DNA of 64,000 nucleotides from NCBI GenBank assembly GCA_026168455.1, contig CM047425.1:7166001-7230000 (forward strand), written 5' to 3'. This DNA comes from Theocolax elegans. Lineage: Eukaryota > Arthropoda > Insecta > Hymenoptera > Cerocephalidae. The notes below the pieces were generated by a model that was not told the origin of the DNA, searched no databases, and worked only from the letters and a program-made list of their open reading frames with translations. Below, piece after piece: positions 52,106-64,000 of this stretch (position 1 is its first letter; every line of letters starts with the position of its first letter). The translations under genes were made by a program, and so were the position numbers.

Positions 52106-53551
52106 TTTTTATATGTACAATCGGCAGTAGCGCCTAATGTAGTCGTAATATAGTTTTTATAACGCTGTGGTAGCTGAAGTACTAACGCGGACACGATGAA
52201 GCGCCGTATATGGACTTTAACTTTGATGTTTCTCGATATCGTCGTAATTGACGTCAATTGTTTATTTTACTTTTATTTTTTTTTTATTTCTCGCGCGTTA
52301 TATCGTCTGCTTTTTTTTTTACAAAATTATTTTAAGTTCACTCTTCTTTTTTTACTTTTTAACCCTTCGTAATTGTATATAAACTCAGCGTTTATAAATC
52401 AACGTTCAGTTTGGTAATTATTATGAAATCAGCGTAAACCGATGTATTACCTTGTTGTAAAATTAATCATACGTTAACAAAATAATCGAAGCGTTAAATC
52501 ACAAAGTTGAATTTGTTGTTAAGTATATATCATATGAAAACGCATGATGTTAAAGACGATAAAGTACCGATCAATTTAGTACGAACAACGTATGTAAGCG
52601 AAGCTTTTTTTTTTTTAGTCACGATCTTGGCAGCTTCATGTTTTATTTTTTGTGTCTTGACGATAAATTACCTTAATAATAGCAGCGAAGTCAAAGTATT
52701 GTACATATACGTCATTTTCAAAACTAAAGTACCCCCTCCTTTTTTTGTGTATTAAATTAAAGTCGTATTTACAATATTTTAAAATAAACAACGAAAATAT
52801 AAAAAAATTACTGGATCATAACCACTTGCACATCGTTAACTATCGTAATTTCCAATATTCAAAGGTTAGAATAAACATAAGTAAATATACTCATAATTAT
52901 ATATATATGGATTTAACAATGTGCAAAATTGTAACTTTAAATATTCCTAATAAACGTAGAGAACAATGTTTTTTTATTTTGCTAGATATAAACAAGAATA
53001 TTTATATAATAAAACTTATATATACGTATATAATCGATATTAACGTATGGAATACAAATAAAACATTATACGTTGTCAATTAATACATTAAAACTATATT
53101 TATATACGTTTGTATGTTTTGTATAAACTTAATTTTAAATTGACCAATCTTTTGTGTTTCTATTAAAAAATTATATAATGGAAAACAATTTTATACCGCT
53201 CGATCGACCCTCTATATATATATAATATATATAATAAAAACTATTATAATTTATTCTTTGACTTACTATATAATGTACATATATATAGTATATGTATATA
53301 TATATATATGTACATGTATATATGTATATTTTATATAAGTATATATAACCTTTACTTGTTTCATATTAAACACAACAATTTCATGTCACTACAACTTTAC
53401 ACTTCTATATCAATTAACAATTACGTTAATCAAGGATTCTCTTTGATCAAGTGTTTCTCATTTATTTCGCGCGGGAACCAAGTTTCTTTGATACATGCAA
53501 TTTTTTCCCTAAAACAACATAACATACGTACGGAGAATGGAAAATAAAAAA

Positions 53552-53615
53552 AAATATATATTTATATATGTGTATATATGTATGTATGTATATATATATA
53601 TACATACATATATAG
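53552..53615. repeat. TATA/TATG microsatellite with palindromic core
   Basis: A TATGTATGTATA segment followed by TATATACATACATA forms a near-perfect palindrome around 53579-53611 within a longer TA-rich array. Confidence 0.85.
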
Positions 53616-53925
53616 GTGTATATATGTAAGAGTCACACTAAAAATCTACCACTCGTCAAAATTTCCAAACTTACATCCATTTCATTAACAACAACTGTAC
53701 TCAACATTTTTTTGTAAATCGCAAGAGGTATATATACAAATAGTCAATAAAAATCAGCTTTTCAAGATTGTACACTCTATATATGAATTATGTAAGATAT
53801 ATATACTTAAACAGTTCATTTTTCTTGACATTTGTTATTCCCATATGCTTATATAGAACTATATCGATACATTTAAACTACGATATACAGGATGATTTTT
53901 CGAACGCATTCTCACACCAAAAAGA

Positions 53926-53957
<32 letters not shown>

Positions 53958-55416
53958 ATTTATATAGCATTTGATTCGTCCACGGAAGGAAATTCTGTTT
54001 GTTTTTTGGTTTACTTCTAAACGAGCACAAACTTTTTCGTTATGTTACTGTTTTTCAATGATAAAACAATCTTCTATTAATATTTTGAGTTCTTTGTTTA
54101 ACAATTGATAATCCGTGAAAAATCCACGTAATTTTTGTTACGTAACTTGAAAATTGATTGATATACTTTTAATTTATTTATACTGTTTACATAATCTATA
54201 ATAATAACTTTGAAGTCAATAACTTTTAAGAGAATGTGTGTCGGGTACAATGTTGTATATCGTATCTATTTCTATATATCATTCAACGAAGACTTAGTTC
54301 TTCAAATCTACTATTTATATATATACTTGGCGCTATCTTCCGTTTGCCTTTATTACTTCAGCCAGCACATTTCTTTTACCTTATGTAACATAATTTTCGA
54401 CGGCACTCGCGGATGCTCGAGCGCTCGTATTATATATGTATATATATATTTTTTTTTCTTTTTCTTGATGAACGTGTAGGCAGTTCAACGGTAAAATACA
54501 TTGTGCAGCGAGAACGTCTTTTTAAAGCGAAGATTTTTTTTTTATTCCTTTGAAACTAGAGAGATGTACGTTTTGTTTTCAATTTTACAATGTATACAAG
54601 CTTCCGTACAAGATTTACTACAATATTTTATTAACGATAAAAATCGATCAAACATCGCGGGTCATTTTATTTTTTGCGTTCGTTGCAATGTGTTTTGTTT
54701 GCGATATATTTATATATATATATCTAGAAGACTTTTAGAATAACAGTTAGACGATGTCGTGTAGATATATCTGACGGTATTTTTTCTTTTTCTAATTCAC
54801 AAGTAAAGAACAATGTATTTCAAATAATTAAGTGAATCAAATTTCACGCGAGTTTGACATGTTATACTTGGGATTTGCTTAAACAAATTGCACATTTTTT
54901 TACTATAATATAAATCAGTTGATAATACCTGAGTTACGAGTTTTATTTTTGAACGACTCAATTATATAAAAAAGTTGATTAATTATACGAAAAGAAGTTT
55001 AAGATTTAAACCGATCGCGTTATTATTCATACTTATGTTTATATACGTCTATTAAAGCGTAATATTTTCCAATAAAATATTGATCGAAAGTGTTGAACCC
55101 TGACTTTTCAGTTACATTATTGGACAAGTTTGATTTTGACTGTACTCGTTAGTTTAATGCGTATATATATACCTTTGATAATGAATATAATATTATGCGC
55201 TCGAGCAGCCATCATGTCGAAAACTATAATATCGTTCTTATTCTTCCTTATTTTGTTCTCTCGTTAAAACGATATCGAAACGATTTGTCTAAAACGAAAT
55301 GAATAAAGAAAAAATGAAGGAACGACGAAGAGGGTGGACTAGCTATAAAGAGCCAGCTCGATCGAGAAGGTGACGGCTATACTCCTTATCCAGAACCAAT
55401 AAGCACTGTTATGACT

Positions 55417-58400
55417 TTAGCAGTTGCAATTGGTATCCGTTGGATTGGTCGGTTGATCGGTTAATCGTTGACCCTTTTGTTGACCCGCACCACCTGCCAT
55501 CAGAGTCGGATCGTTGTCGAGTGACTCGCTCATCTTGTCGCATATTATGTCCACCAGGGTCTCGAATACCGCCTGTAAAATAACAGTTTTCAATCTTAAC
55601 TTTGTTACATATTATTCAATATTCTCTATTTTTAGATAGTATTATCATCTTTTTAATTCAAGATGATTTACTACAAACGTGTTTATGTTCTCAGTCGTTA
55701 ACGGGATGTCGGATCTAAGTTACAGGGATCTACATCTTTCAACATAAGAATTATCTTGGAAATATTGAATTAAAAATTTCAAAATATTCTTATGGATAGT
55801 TTAAAATAAAAGCGAGACTGTGATCAATCAATATCAAAAATCGAAATTAAATTACAGATTTAAATCCCTGAAAAAATTTAAGTACACTGTTTAAAACATG
55901 CCCAAGGGCATGGCGTTTATGATTTTTACAAAAATTTATTCTTTTGCTTATAAAAAATGTTAAAAATGACCATTGTCTGAGTTAAACATCCCCTTAAATA
56001 CGTAGTGTGTGTGTGTGTAATTTATCGAAAAATAATAGTTAAGTTATATTCGAGTAGAAACAAATAGAATTACTTTGACATTAGTATTTTCTTTGGCTGA
56101 CGTCTCGAAAAATTGTACTTTGAGGTGCTCAGCCAACTGTTTGCCCCGCTCAAAACTTATGACTCTTTCATCCTCCATGTCGCACTTGTTGCCCACGAGG
56201 ATTATTTGGGCATTGTCCCACGAGTAAGTTTTGATCTGCGTTAGCCAGTCTTGAACTGAATTAAATGATTCCTCGTTGGTTATATCGTACATTAATATGA
56301 AGCCCATTGCTCCTCTGTAATAGGCCGTCGTGATTGTTCTGTATCTCTCTTGACCCGCTGTGTCCTATAAAATATCCAATAATAATTTTGCATTTTATCA
56401 CACATTCTCGCGAAATATTTCGCACTGGTAACAACACCAAGTTTATTAATAGAGAGCTACTGAAGTAAGGAAATTCAATTTTACTTTTTACCTTTTACCG
56501 CACTATTTTTATTTACAGTTCAGTTACGCAGCAAGCGTTTGTGAAGAAAAAAGAAGTGTTTTCTAAAATACGAGGTATGTAAAAACCATTAGTGAACAGG
56601 GCTTAAGCCCGTGTTTCCATAATGTCCACTATATACCCGCATCTAAACTGTACTTCGACTTTCAAAGAATATTTATTTATCGCGGTGTATTTACATACCG
56701 AGTAAACGGTTTTGCACGAGATTTCAATATATAATATTTCTACTGTAAAAAGATTCGGATCAAAAAAAAAAAATTTTTTTTTTTTTGAAAGCCTTTTTAA
56801 AAGATTTACAGTATGACGAATGATATTTTTATAAACGTTGACCGAGTTCTTTACGCAGTTTCAATGTTATTTGCGGTTTCAATAATACGTGTTAAATAAA
56901 TAACTGAGGCTGAATATTATTAAACCAACACACACATTTGCCCATTTTGATATTTTAATCGCTCTTTCGAACAAATTATTAATCACCTCTCCTTTCAAAA
57001 GTGTATATACTTGAAAAATAATTCATTTACAGCAAACAAGATTCAATTTCGTTTAAATGAAAGTAAAATATGCACACTAAAAACATTTGACACAATAAAT
57101 AAATTGATTATTATTATAAACGTAAAACATATTAATCATGATAAACTGCAGTATATGTATAATTATATAGTATATATCTATATCGAAACTTCAAGACTGT
57201 AATTAATTATTTAAAGTGATCGAGTTGTCACTTCGATGCCACTGTGGTTTAACGTTGCATCTCTCCTCCGAGAGAAGCGCAAGAGAAACGGAGATAGAAT
57301 TTTCTCAAAAACTTGTTTACAGTAGTTGTTAATGTTTGTGTATAGACTACAATTCGCTTTCCGCAAACCGACCAGAAGCGAATTGCTAGGTCGATTTGCG
57401 TTCAGGTACGATATATATACTGGTATTGCCCGTACCAATCTGTAGGGGATGGAATTAGAACGTGATCGACACAGAATAAGCTGTGTCTGCAGTCACCAGA
57501 TTATGAGTAGCCTAAACTATCTCAAGGATTAGTGATACCTATACAGATATTAACTCAAATTCAAGTTCCTTTTTTACTTTTCGGTTAATTCTATTGATTT
57601 CAATGGTCGTTTAATAGATTATCAGAAAATGAAGGTTTATTAATATTAGATTATCGGTTTTTAAACGACCACTTATCGATGATGTTGTATTAGCGTAAGA
57701 AACTTCATTATTCCTAATAATCAATTTTGTTTTGCTGTTTTAATCGGTTTAAAGGAAAATATTCAGAATTTATGAATGTATTGTCATACTCGATTTAAAC
57801 AATTTTAACCATTTGGAAATGTTTCAATATGAAAAGTAAAAAAAACTGTGTCAATCGTCAGTAGCTCCAAGATGTGAATTCGCGAAGATTGAAATGTCAA
57901 TGTCAGGTAAAATTATAAGGAAACAAAATAAAAATTAAGCTGAATATATAAAAACGAATTCCGTGAACAAGAGTGCATTCTCTCTCTCTTATTAAATAGA
58001 CAATTTTGACACGTACAGAAATTGTGAAAAGTTGCAAATTTTATCCAAATGTTAATGTTTGCATTCATTATATTTTTCCGTAAAGAGATGTACGAAATCC
58101 CGTATTTAATTCTTACATATTTAACCTTTATATATTTAACGCCGCAGCAAAAGCTAAGTCCTATGTATTATTATTATCCTTTTTATACCCAGACTGTATG
58201 CAAGTGATTATGAAAAATGTAAAAGCAAAAGCTCTTCGTATTATAAAAATTTTGAAAAATCTTATTAGAAGTATTTAAAGGAAACATAGTGTAAAATGTA
58301 TGTGAACTATAAAATATAAATTTAATTATTAATTAAAATATCATCATTATATAGTAGATAGAGAATATAACTTAATACAGATAGGTGCACTACGAATGAG

Positions 58401-59006
58401 TTATTCTGTATACCTTATCTTATAAATTTATCCAATATATTTCGTAAAATTATCGTACATTGATTTACTCTGATTTACTGACCGACTAACAAACTTCATC
58501 GTACCTACGTATCGACTTTTATTTGTTTTGTATTAAATATTGTAGGAGTATATTATTAAGATTCACAAAAATAATGCTACTTTTCTATGATTAGAAATCT
58601 AACAATAGAAGCAACTTGGGCACTAATGTATATGAAAATAAGTAGAATGTTATTTTATATACATAAATGAAGATATTGTTAATACACAAATTTAAGTACA
58701 TTGCACAATAATGTATATATTAGTTTTTAAATATCAAGTGAATGAATGTGTGTTTTTACTATTTTATTATTATGTTACACTAACCCAGATCTGAAGCTTG
58801 ACCCTCTTATCGTTCCTGAAGACTATCTTCACTTTGAAATCGATTCCCACGGTCGAGACAAAGGCCGAGGTGAAGGAATCGTCGGCGTAGCGGAAGAGGA
58901 AGGATGTTTTACCAACTGATGAATTACCTATAATCAGTAGTTTGAACATGTAGTCGAAATTTTGATCCGACGCGTCTTTTTGCCATTTTGGATCTTGTCC
59001 TGCCAT
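55417..59006 (-). CDS. Rab3: Rab3 small GTPase
   Basis: Three minus-strand coding exons: 58785..59006, 56074..56364, 55417..55572; 669 bp, 222 aa (Drosophila Rab3 220 aa). Synaptic-vesicle GTPase regulating vesicle docking and release. G motifs: P-loop GNSSVGKTS, switch [25 protein letters not shown] and ETSAKEN. The effector segment [12 protein letters not shown] and the Rab3 signatures [20 protein letters not shown] and [12 protein letters not shown] identify the subfamily. The C terminus ends in Cys-Asn-Cys, a CxC double geranylgeranylation signal. The ATG directly follows a 3' splice site (TTTTCCAG), so a 5' UTR exon lies further upstream, past 59006. The upstream in-frame ATG at 59030 belongs to the intron. 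Intron 2 is 2.4 kb, long for this window. Confidence 0.97.
56365..58784 (-). other. Rab3 intron 2
   Basis: A 2.4-kb intron between the P-loop exon and the switch II exon (donor GTTAGT, acceptor TTTATAG). It contains an A12-T13 tract at 56762-56786. A 75-codon minus-strand frame at 57211-57438 shows no recognisable domain. I see no nested gene. Confidence 0.7.
56762..56786. repeat. A12-T13 self-complementary tract
   Basis: Twelve A followed by thirteen T with no interruption, inside Rab3 intron 2; a perfect palindrome apart from the extra T. Confidence 0.95.
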
Positions 59007-62000
59007 CTGGAAAATGAAAAAAAAGTACAATTTTAGTTTTATAAATAACTTTGGTTTTATCTATCTAATATCGATATCAATATTTCAATCAAGTTTATCC
59101 TTCTCTCTTCATCCACCCCTTTCTCTCTCTTTCTCCCTGTCTATCATTCACTTTCTCCCTCGTACAATCATACTGTGATATAACTTTGACCTAATTCTTT
59201 AAATTTTTATTGTAATGCCACATCACATACTTTTATTATAATTTTTAAAGTATCGTTACTACTTCTAATAAATATTTAAATTCGTTACAGAGTATATTAG
59301 TTTTATACGTAAATATATAATATCTACTAATTTATTTATGTAATGTACGAATCTATTATAAGTGTCCCTGTTTCTCATTCTTATGTAACTTAAACTTATG
59401 CAAGACATTAAGAAAAATTATATGGGATTTTTTTTTAATAAAAATAAAAAAGAAACTTGTATTTACGTGGATAATCATCAAATACAAGTTTTGTACTATA
59501 TAAATTTGTACCGAATGCATCTTACTGTCTCTTTATATTTATCATTTGTTATATTATGCCAATAACGTAATATTACAAATATTGATCATAAATAAGCGAG
59601 TTATGACATCATCGGAAACTAATTTCTACATCTAAATATATACTCTGCATGTGAAACGTAAACTTATTACTTTCTTTTTATACAAAATCAAATTATTAAT
59701 AATGAATATTACGATATATCCAATATAAGAAAAGAGAATGTTATGATGCAGAAATGAATTTCCAAATGCAATGCGTTTCTTTACGTACAGCTGCAAATGT
59801 AATTAATAATACTTTGGCTAATTTTTAAATTGTGTTATGGTGTTATATCCGGTACCGGACTTGTTGATATTGGAGTGATTATATCCACAACAGACAGCAT
59901 TCGAGTCATCCGTGGTCGAAGTTGGAAAAAGGAGTCCTTTAGTTCACTCTTCGACATTTGTTATTTTATTTACTTTTATTTCAACCTTCTATATCTTCTC
60001 TTTTTGTGATTCACTATTATACGTACAATCTAAATCTATACGACGTGATATTCTTATTACAATGATTTTTATCTTTCAAACGATTTATTTTATGCCAAAA
60101 GATACTCTTACGACTGACTAATATTTGGGTAACTACTGGTCACGAGCTGTTATCGTTAGGTTATTTTTGTCATCCGATTGTATTCAGTATGTACGACTGA
60201 AATTAATTATTAATCAAATTTTGCCTACCAAAATAAACGGTAATAACTAAAAATAAGTAATATTAAAAATTAATATGAAATCGTTTAGAAACATACGTGT
60301 ACATTTGGCATTTCTATATAATATGTAAGTGAAAATATTAATTTTTCAATAATCTAAAATGCATCCATATTGCACTAAAACGCACGACGGTACGAACAAA
60401 TTCACAAATTTAGATACAATCATACTGTTTTACATATTAATTATATAAAATTGCAACTTCTTTTTAAATATAACATAATCACTTTTAGAGTCACAACTGA
60501 AACACTTGAAGACAAATCACTTCTATTTGCATATATAAATAATTGAAAATATTCATCAGTTAATTCCTATATCAATATTTCTGAATATGTACAAATATTT
60601 CTTTTACTTTATGATATCTATAAATAAGTCCAAACGTATATCTAAAAATTTTGCTCGCCCTAAATGTAATATTTCTCTTAACTTTTTATCACACTTCTTT
60701 TCCGCAATCTAATAATAGTTCGAAATACAAGCACTCGCGACAAAGAGAAAAAAAGGGTAAACGATTAATTATTCAATTACTGGAAAACTCGGGCCATTCG
60801 ATGAGTACATTGGTCGTCGAGGCATAATTTCCAATCCTTTTATTTCCTTCGTATTAGTAAGACGGTTCTTCCACTCCCTCTACCTTTCCTTCGTTTATTT
60901 CACTCAGTTTCTCTCTCTCTCTCTCTCTCTTTCTCTTTCTCTCTCTTCTTTTCCACTTCTTCAACCGCGTTGATAAATATAGAGGGGCAAATTCGCGAAT
61001 AAAAAAAAAATATGTATATTACTCGACGCGGCAAAATATTTAATGGTATTGCGCTACTATATGCTCGAAACTGTATAACGCGTATGCGTATGTACAACGT
61101 TGAAGTATATATCTATACGTGGCTCTGGAGTGTGGCGAATCCTTGAAACGTGGCGATGATAAAAAAAAATAAACGACTGTTAGACGCGTATTGTTTTAAT
61201 GCGAATATGGTAAAAGAAAAGAATGAGGAAGAAAGAGTTTGAAGTATATTATGGAATAGTCGACTATACGAGTGCAGGAAAGTTGAATTATTTTAGATTG
61301 AAAATAACTATTTTCTTTTTATATAAGTTAAATAATATGGTGAATTCTTAATATATATATATTGGATTTACAACAAAAATTTTGGGCGCGATATTGTCTT
61401 TAATTTTTTGAGGTGAGATATATATGTACATTATTAAGCTGTTTATAATAGCTTTAAACGTGTCCTTCTATTTAAAAGAAAAAAAAGTTTATTACTGAAA
61501 ATTCAATTTTCCGTTTAAATGTGTTATATATGTGTACGATTGAAAAAAGCTACAGAGCGACACCAGTCACTTGGTCATATTTATCGACGATGCGAAAATG
61601 CGATGCAGTAATAGTTTATAACGATGCAGCATTTGTGTAAACAAAAGATAGCCGGTTACTATACGTGCACATGTATAATGTGCTTATATAGTTGATAAAA
61701 CCACCAAGATGCTAAATATTTACTGTATATTGCACCTGCTCCATTCGCGTGCAAACTGCTCAACAAATTGCTTTTATATCGTTTTTAGGTCACCTAAATG
61801 GGTAACCTTGAAATATACTAGAAATTTGGGTCACCGAAGTTTAAATAATATTTTTTTTTACGTTCCTGCATTTATTTGATACATTTTTTAAATGGAACAA
61901 TTACTTGCGAGTCCAGTGTGTGTATTGAAGTAACTAAAATTTTCTTGGTTAAATAAATGAGCACGTAATCAAAGAAAATATTAAGACTAGGTCGAATACG

Positions 62001-64000
62001 ATAATGAACGGAAGTTCGAGCTTGACAGTATAGATATGAAAGGATTACGTAAAATACGGAAGAATAACTTTGATAAACTCTGTATATAAATATTTATAAC
62101 GCGAGGATCGTCGTGTATAACTTTTAAAATTTACAAGTGGTGTGTATTAAAATTCCTATATATATAAATTTCGTTCATGTGATACTATAATTTTGCAGTA
62201 TGAAACTCGTAAAACTCTCTGGAAGTAAAAGAAAGAATGAAAAAGTAAACGTAGGAAAGTTAAGTTTAGGTCAAGAGAGAATATTCTTGACTATATCGCG
62301 CAGAAAAGATTCTTTATATTCTATAGGTGCAACCGCACACAGCTAAATATAAACGTCTATACCTATACATAAATTGTTATCATAAAATTAATAAAACGAT
62401 TAAACGACGTTTCTCGTGAAAGATTTTTTTCGTGCAATTGAATAACAGCTATTCTTTTATTACAGTTTTACAATACAATATTGGCTTGTATATACCTATT
62501 TTAATTTTTGATCGACTATTCGATGTGACTTGTGGGTATATGTAGAAAAGGAATCAACACGTGCCTCATTTTTTTTATTTATTTTTTACTTTCTTGGCAA
62601 AAGTCCTTATTGATTCGTCGTTGCATATATACGTATTATAAAACTGACTAAAATAGCTAACAGAATGTAAAGTATCAGTAGTGACCGGATGTCAGAATTT
62701 AAGCTGATACTATACACCGGATTTGAGTTACAAAAAAATCAATGCAAACTACTTCTACCTACCTTTTTTTACTATTGTTTACCTCCGAATAAACATCTTA
62801 TTTGATATTTATATTTGGTTTTGTATTTATACTTCACTATAGTTAATATTTTTATATACGTTAACCAAAGTTTTACAATTGTAACTATTCCATTCCTCCG
62901 GACTTTCAAGGAAATGTTAATCTAATTATATTACAGTGTGTATAACGAGAAGAAGTGTAAGTTATTCTATAATTGTTCAAAAAAGGATTACATTTTATTT
63001 AAAATGAACGAATGTTCGAAATTCTTTTTGTTTTCTTTTTCCAACTTTTATACTCCACTCGGTTTATCGCCTTACTATCTCTTTCATATTTTTTCCCCCT
63101 TTTCTCACTTCAGATGTAGCTCTCAACGTGTCCTCCATCTTTATCGATTTAACTTTTTAGTCGCTCTTGTTTAATTTTATTTATTGTAATACCAAAAACA
63201 TTTATAAGTATTATCACATTTTGTTCATTGTTTCCAAAATTACTTTTTTTGTATTGTTGTAATTTGTGTAAAAATATTATCCAAATCTGTTCACTGCAAT
63301 TATTTATTTTAATTAGAAAATTAATACATTAAACGGTAGGTGACTAGTCGTAAAGAGATGAGTTCGTAAGAGAATCATAAAAAATTTAATAGTCCTTAAT
63401 GTGTATTTAAACGATATATATAATGCAATGCAATAACCTTATAATAATTGATTATTATAGCAACAGGTAATAATTCGAACTTTCTACCTATGTTTGCGTT
63501 TAATATCTTCTTAAAAATCTATTCTAATATAACCAACCTCGGTTTATTAACATATTTATTATAGAAAAATAATTGTTATGAATAGTGTAACGTTATAGTA
63601 TAGTTGATATTATTTCTTGTACGAAACGCGAGACAGGATACTTCAAAATTACATGGAAATTAATTTAATTAATTAATTAACTTTCGTAGTCAGGTATTAT
63701 AAAAATACATACTTTAGTTTATTTATTTTGTTTTATAAATCCACTATCACCGTAGGAAGCTTAAAAATATAAAATAGGCCAATCTCGCGAAAGCCCTTGT
63801 GGTTCATGCACCCATGTAACTTATGGCGTATGTCATGAAAATAAACAATGGGTCTACGATCAATAAGATTGACGCCTACGATAAAGTTAGTACATACACT
63901 CGTTCGGTTTTATTATTTTCTTTTTTGTTTCACTGAACGAATGGTTTTCTGTATATACACCTGAAAATCTATACAGTAAACAAGTAAAATCAAAATTTGA
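59007..64000. other. 5' side of Rab3: presumed 5' UTR intron and intergenic DNA
   Basis: Five kb without a coding frame I can support. The Rab3 start codon follows a splice acceptor, so at least the beginning of this stretch is intron on the minus strand, and the non-coding first exon may be here or beyond the window. A CT-rich microsatellite is at 60910-60950. The remainder is AT-rich, single-copy-looking sequence; open frames of 60-80 codons are unconvincing. Confidence 0.5.
60910..60950. repeat. (CT)n/(GA)n microsatellite
   Basis: About 40 bases of CT repeat with a few TT interruptions, upstream of Rab3 relative to its direction; read on the minus strand it is a GA array. Confidence 0.9.

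Larger units (their letters stand above)
49209..55416. other. Gene-free AT-rich region between the dynein and Rab3 stop codons
   Basis: About 6.2 kb between convergent genes. A likely poly(A) signal of the dynein transcript is at 49238, thirty bases past its stop. The rest shows no conserved coding frame. From about 51.3 to 54.8 kb it is studded with TA, TATG and TACA microsatellites and T-runs. Short plus-strand open frames of 60-130 codons are rich in Tyr/Ile/Phe and look like chance. Part of it could be a long Rab3 3' UTR, typical of neuronal genes, but no boundary is visible. Confidence 0.55.

Noticed and set aside
59006..59030. Alternative Rab3 start eight codons upstream (MYFFFIFQ)
   Set aside because: A strong splice acceptor lies immediately before the [12 protein letters not shown], so the upstream codons are polypyrimidine-tract intron.

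Overview
This is AT-rich nuclear DNA from an insect. Genes are split by many short introns, and the closest gene families I recognise are insect ones (Woc/ZMYM, Rab3, K12H4.7-type S28 proteases, a Dhc93AB/kl-5-type dynein). The composition and compactness suggest Hymenoptera, perhaps a bee; that is inference and the species is not determined. There are no bacterial operons, CRISPR arrays or rRNA, I recognised no tRNA, and I saw no intact transposon or virus. All exon models below were built by hand from splice sites and reading phase; every complete model closes in frame.

Layout. (1) 1-10.1 kb, minus strand: three head-to-tail paralogues of a secreted S28 serine carboxypeptidase-like protease. 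The first is cut by the window edge. The other two are complete, both 484 codons. (2) 10.9-13.6 kb: a divergent pair, prefoldin subunit 1 (-) and mitochondrial ribosomal protein L19 (+). (3) 14.3-21.3 kb, minus: a 13-exon Woc/ZMYM-type zinc-finger protein with a C-terminal DUF3504 (Crypton-derived) domain. (4) 23.0-26.7 kb, plus: a membrane protein that looks like an insect counterpart of the ER-phagy receptor CCPG1; its last intron holds a large inverted repeat. (5) 27.5-49.2 kb, plus: two axonemal genes in tandem, dynein regulatory complex subunit 10 and a 68-exon outer-arm beta-type dynein heavy chain of 4545 aa. (6) 55.4-59.0 kb, minus: Rab3. About 6 kb of AT-microsatellite-rich DNA lies on its 3' side and 5 kb of gene-free sequence on its 5' side.

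Most genes are unrelated housekeeping or neuronal genes. Two groupings have functional meaning: the S28 cluster (tandem duplication with divergence of the active site) and the DRC10-dynein pair (both parts of motile axonemes, 289 bp apart on one strand).

The observations I rate highest are the CCPG1-like receptor with a W-x-x-I LIR motif and a candidate FIP200-binding motif, the intronic inverted repeat that could form a long hairpin RNA and carries an unidentified open frame, and the S28 paralogue whose catalytic histidine is asparagine.
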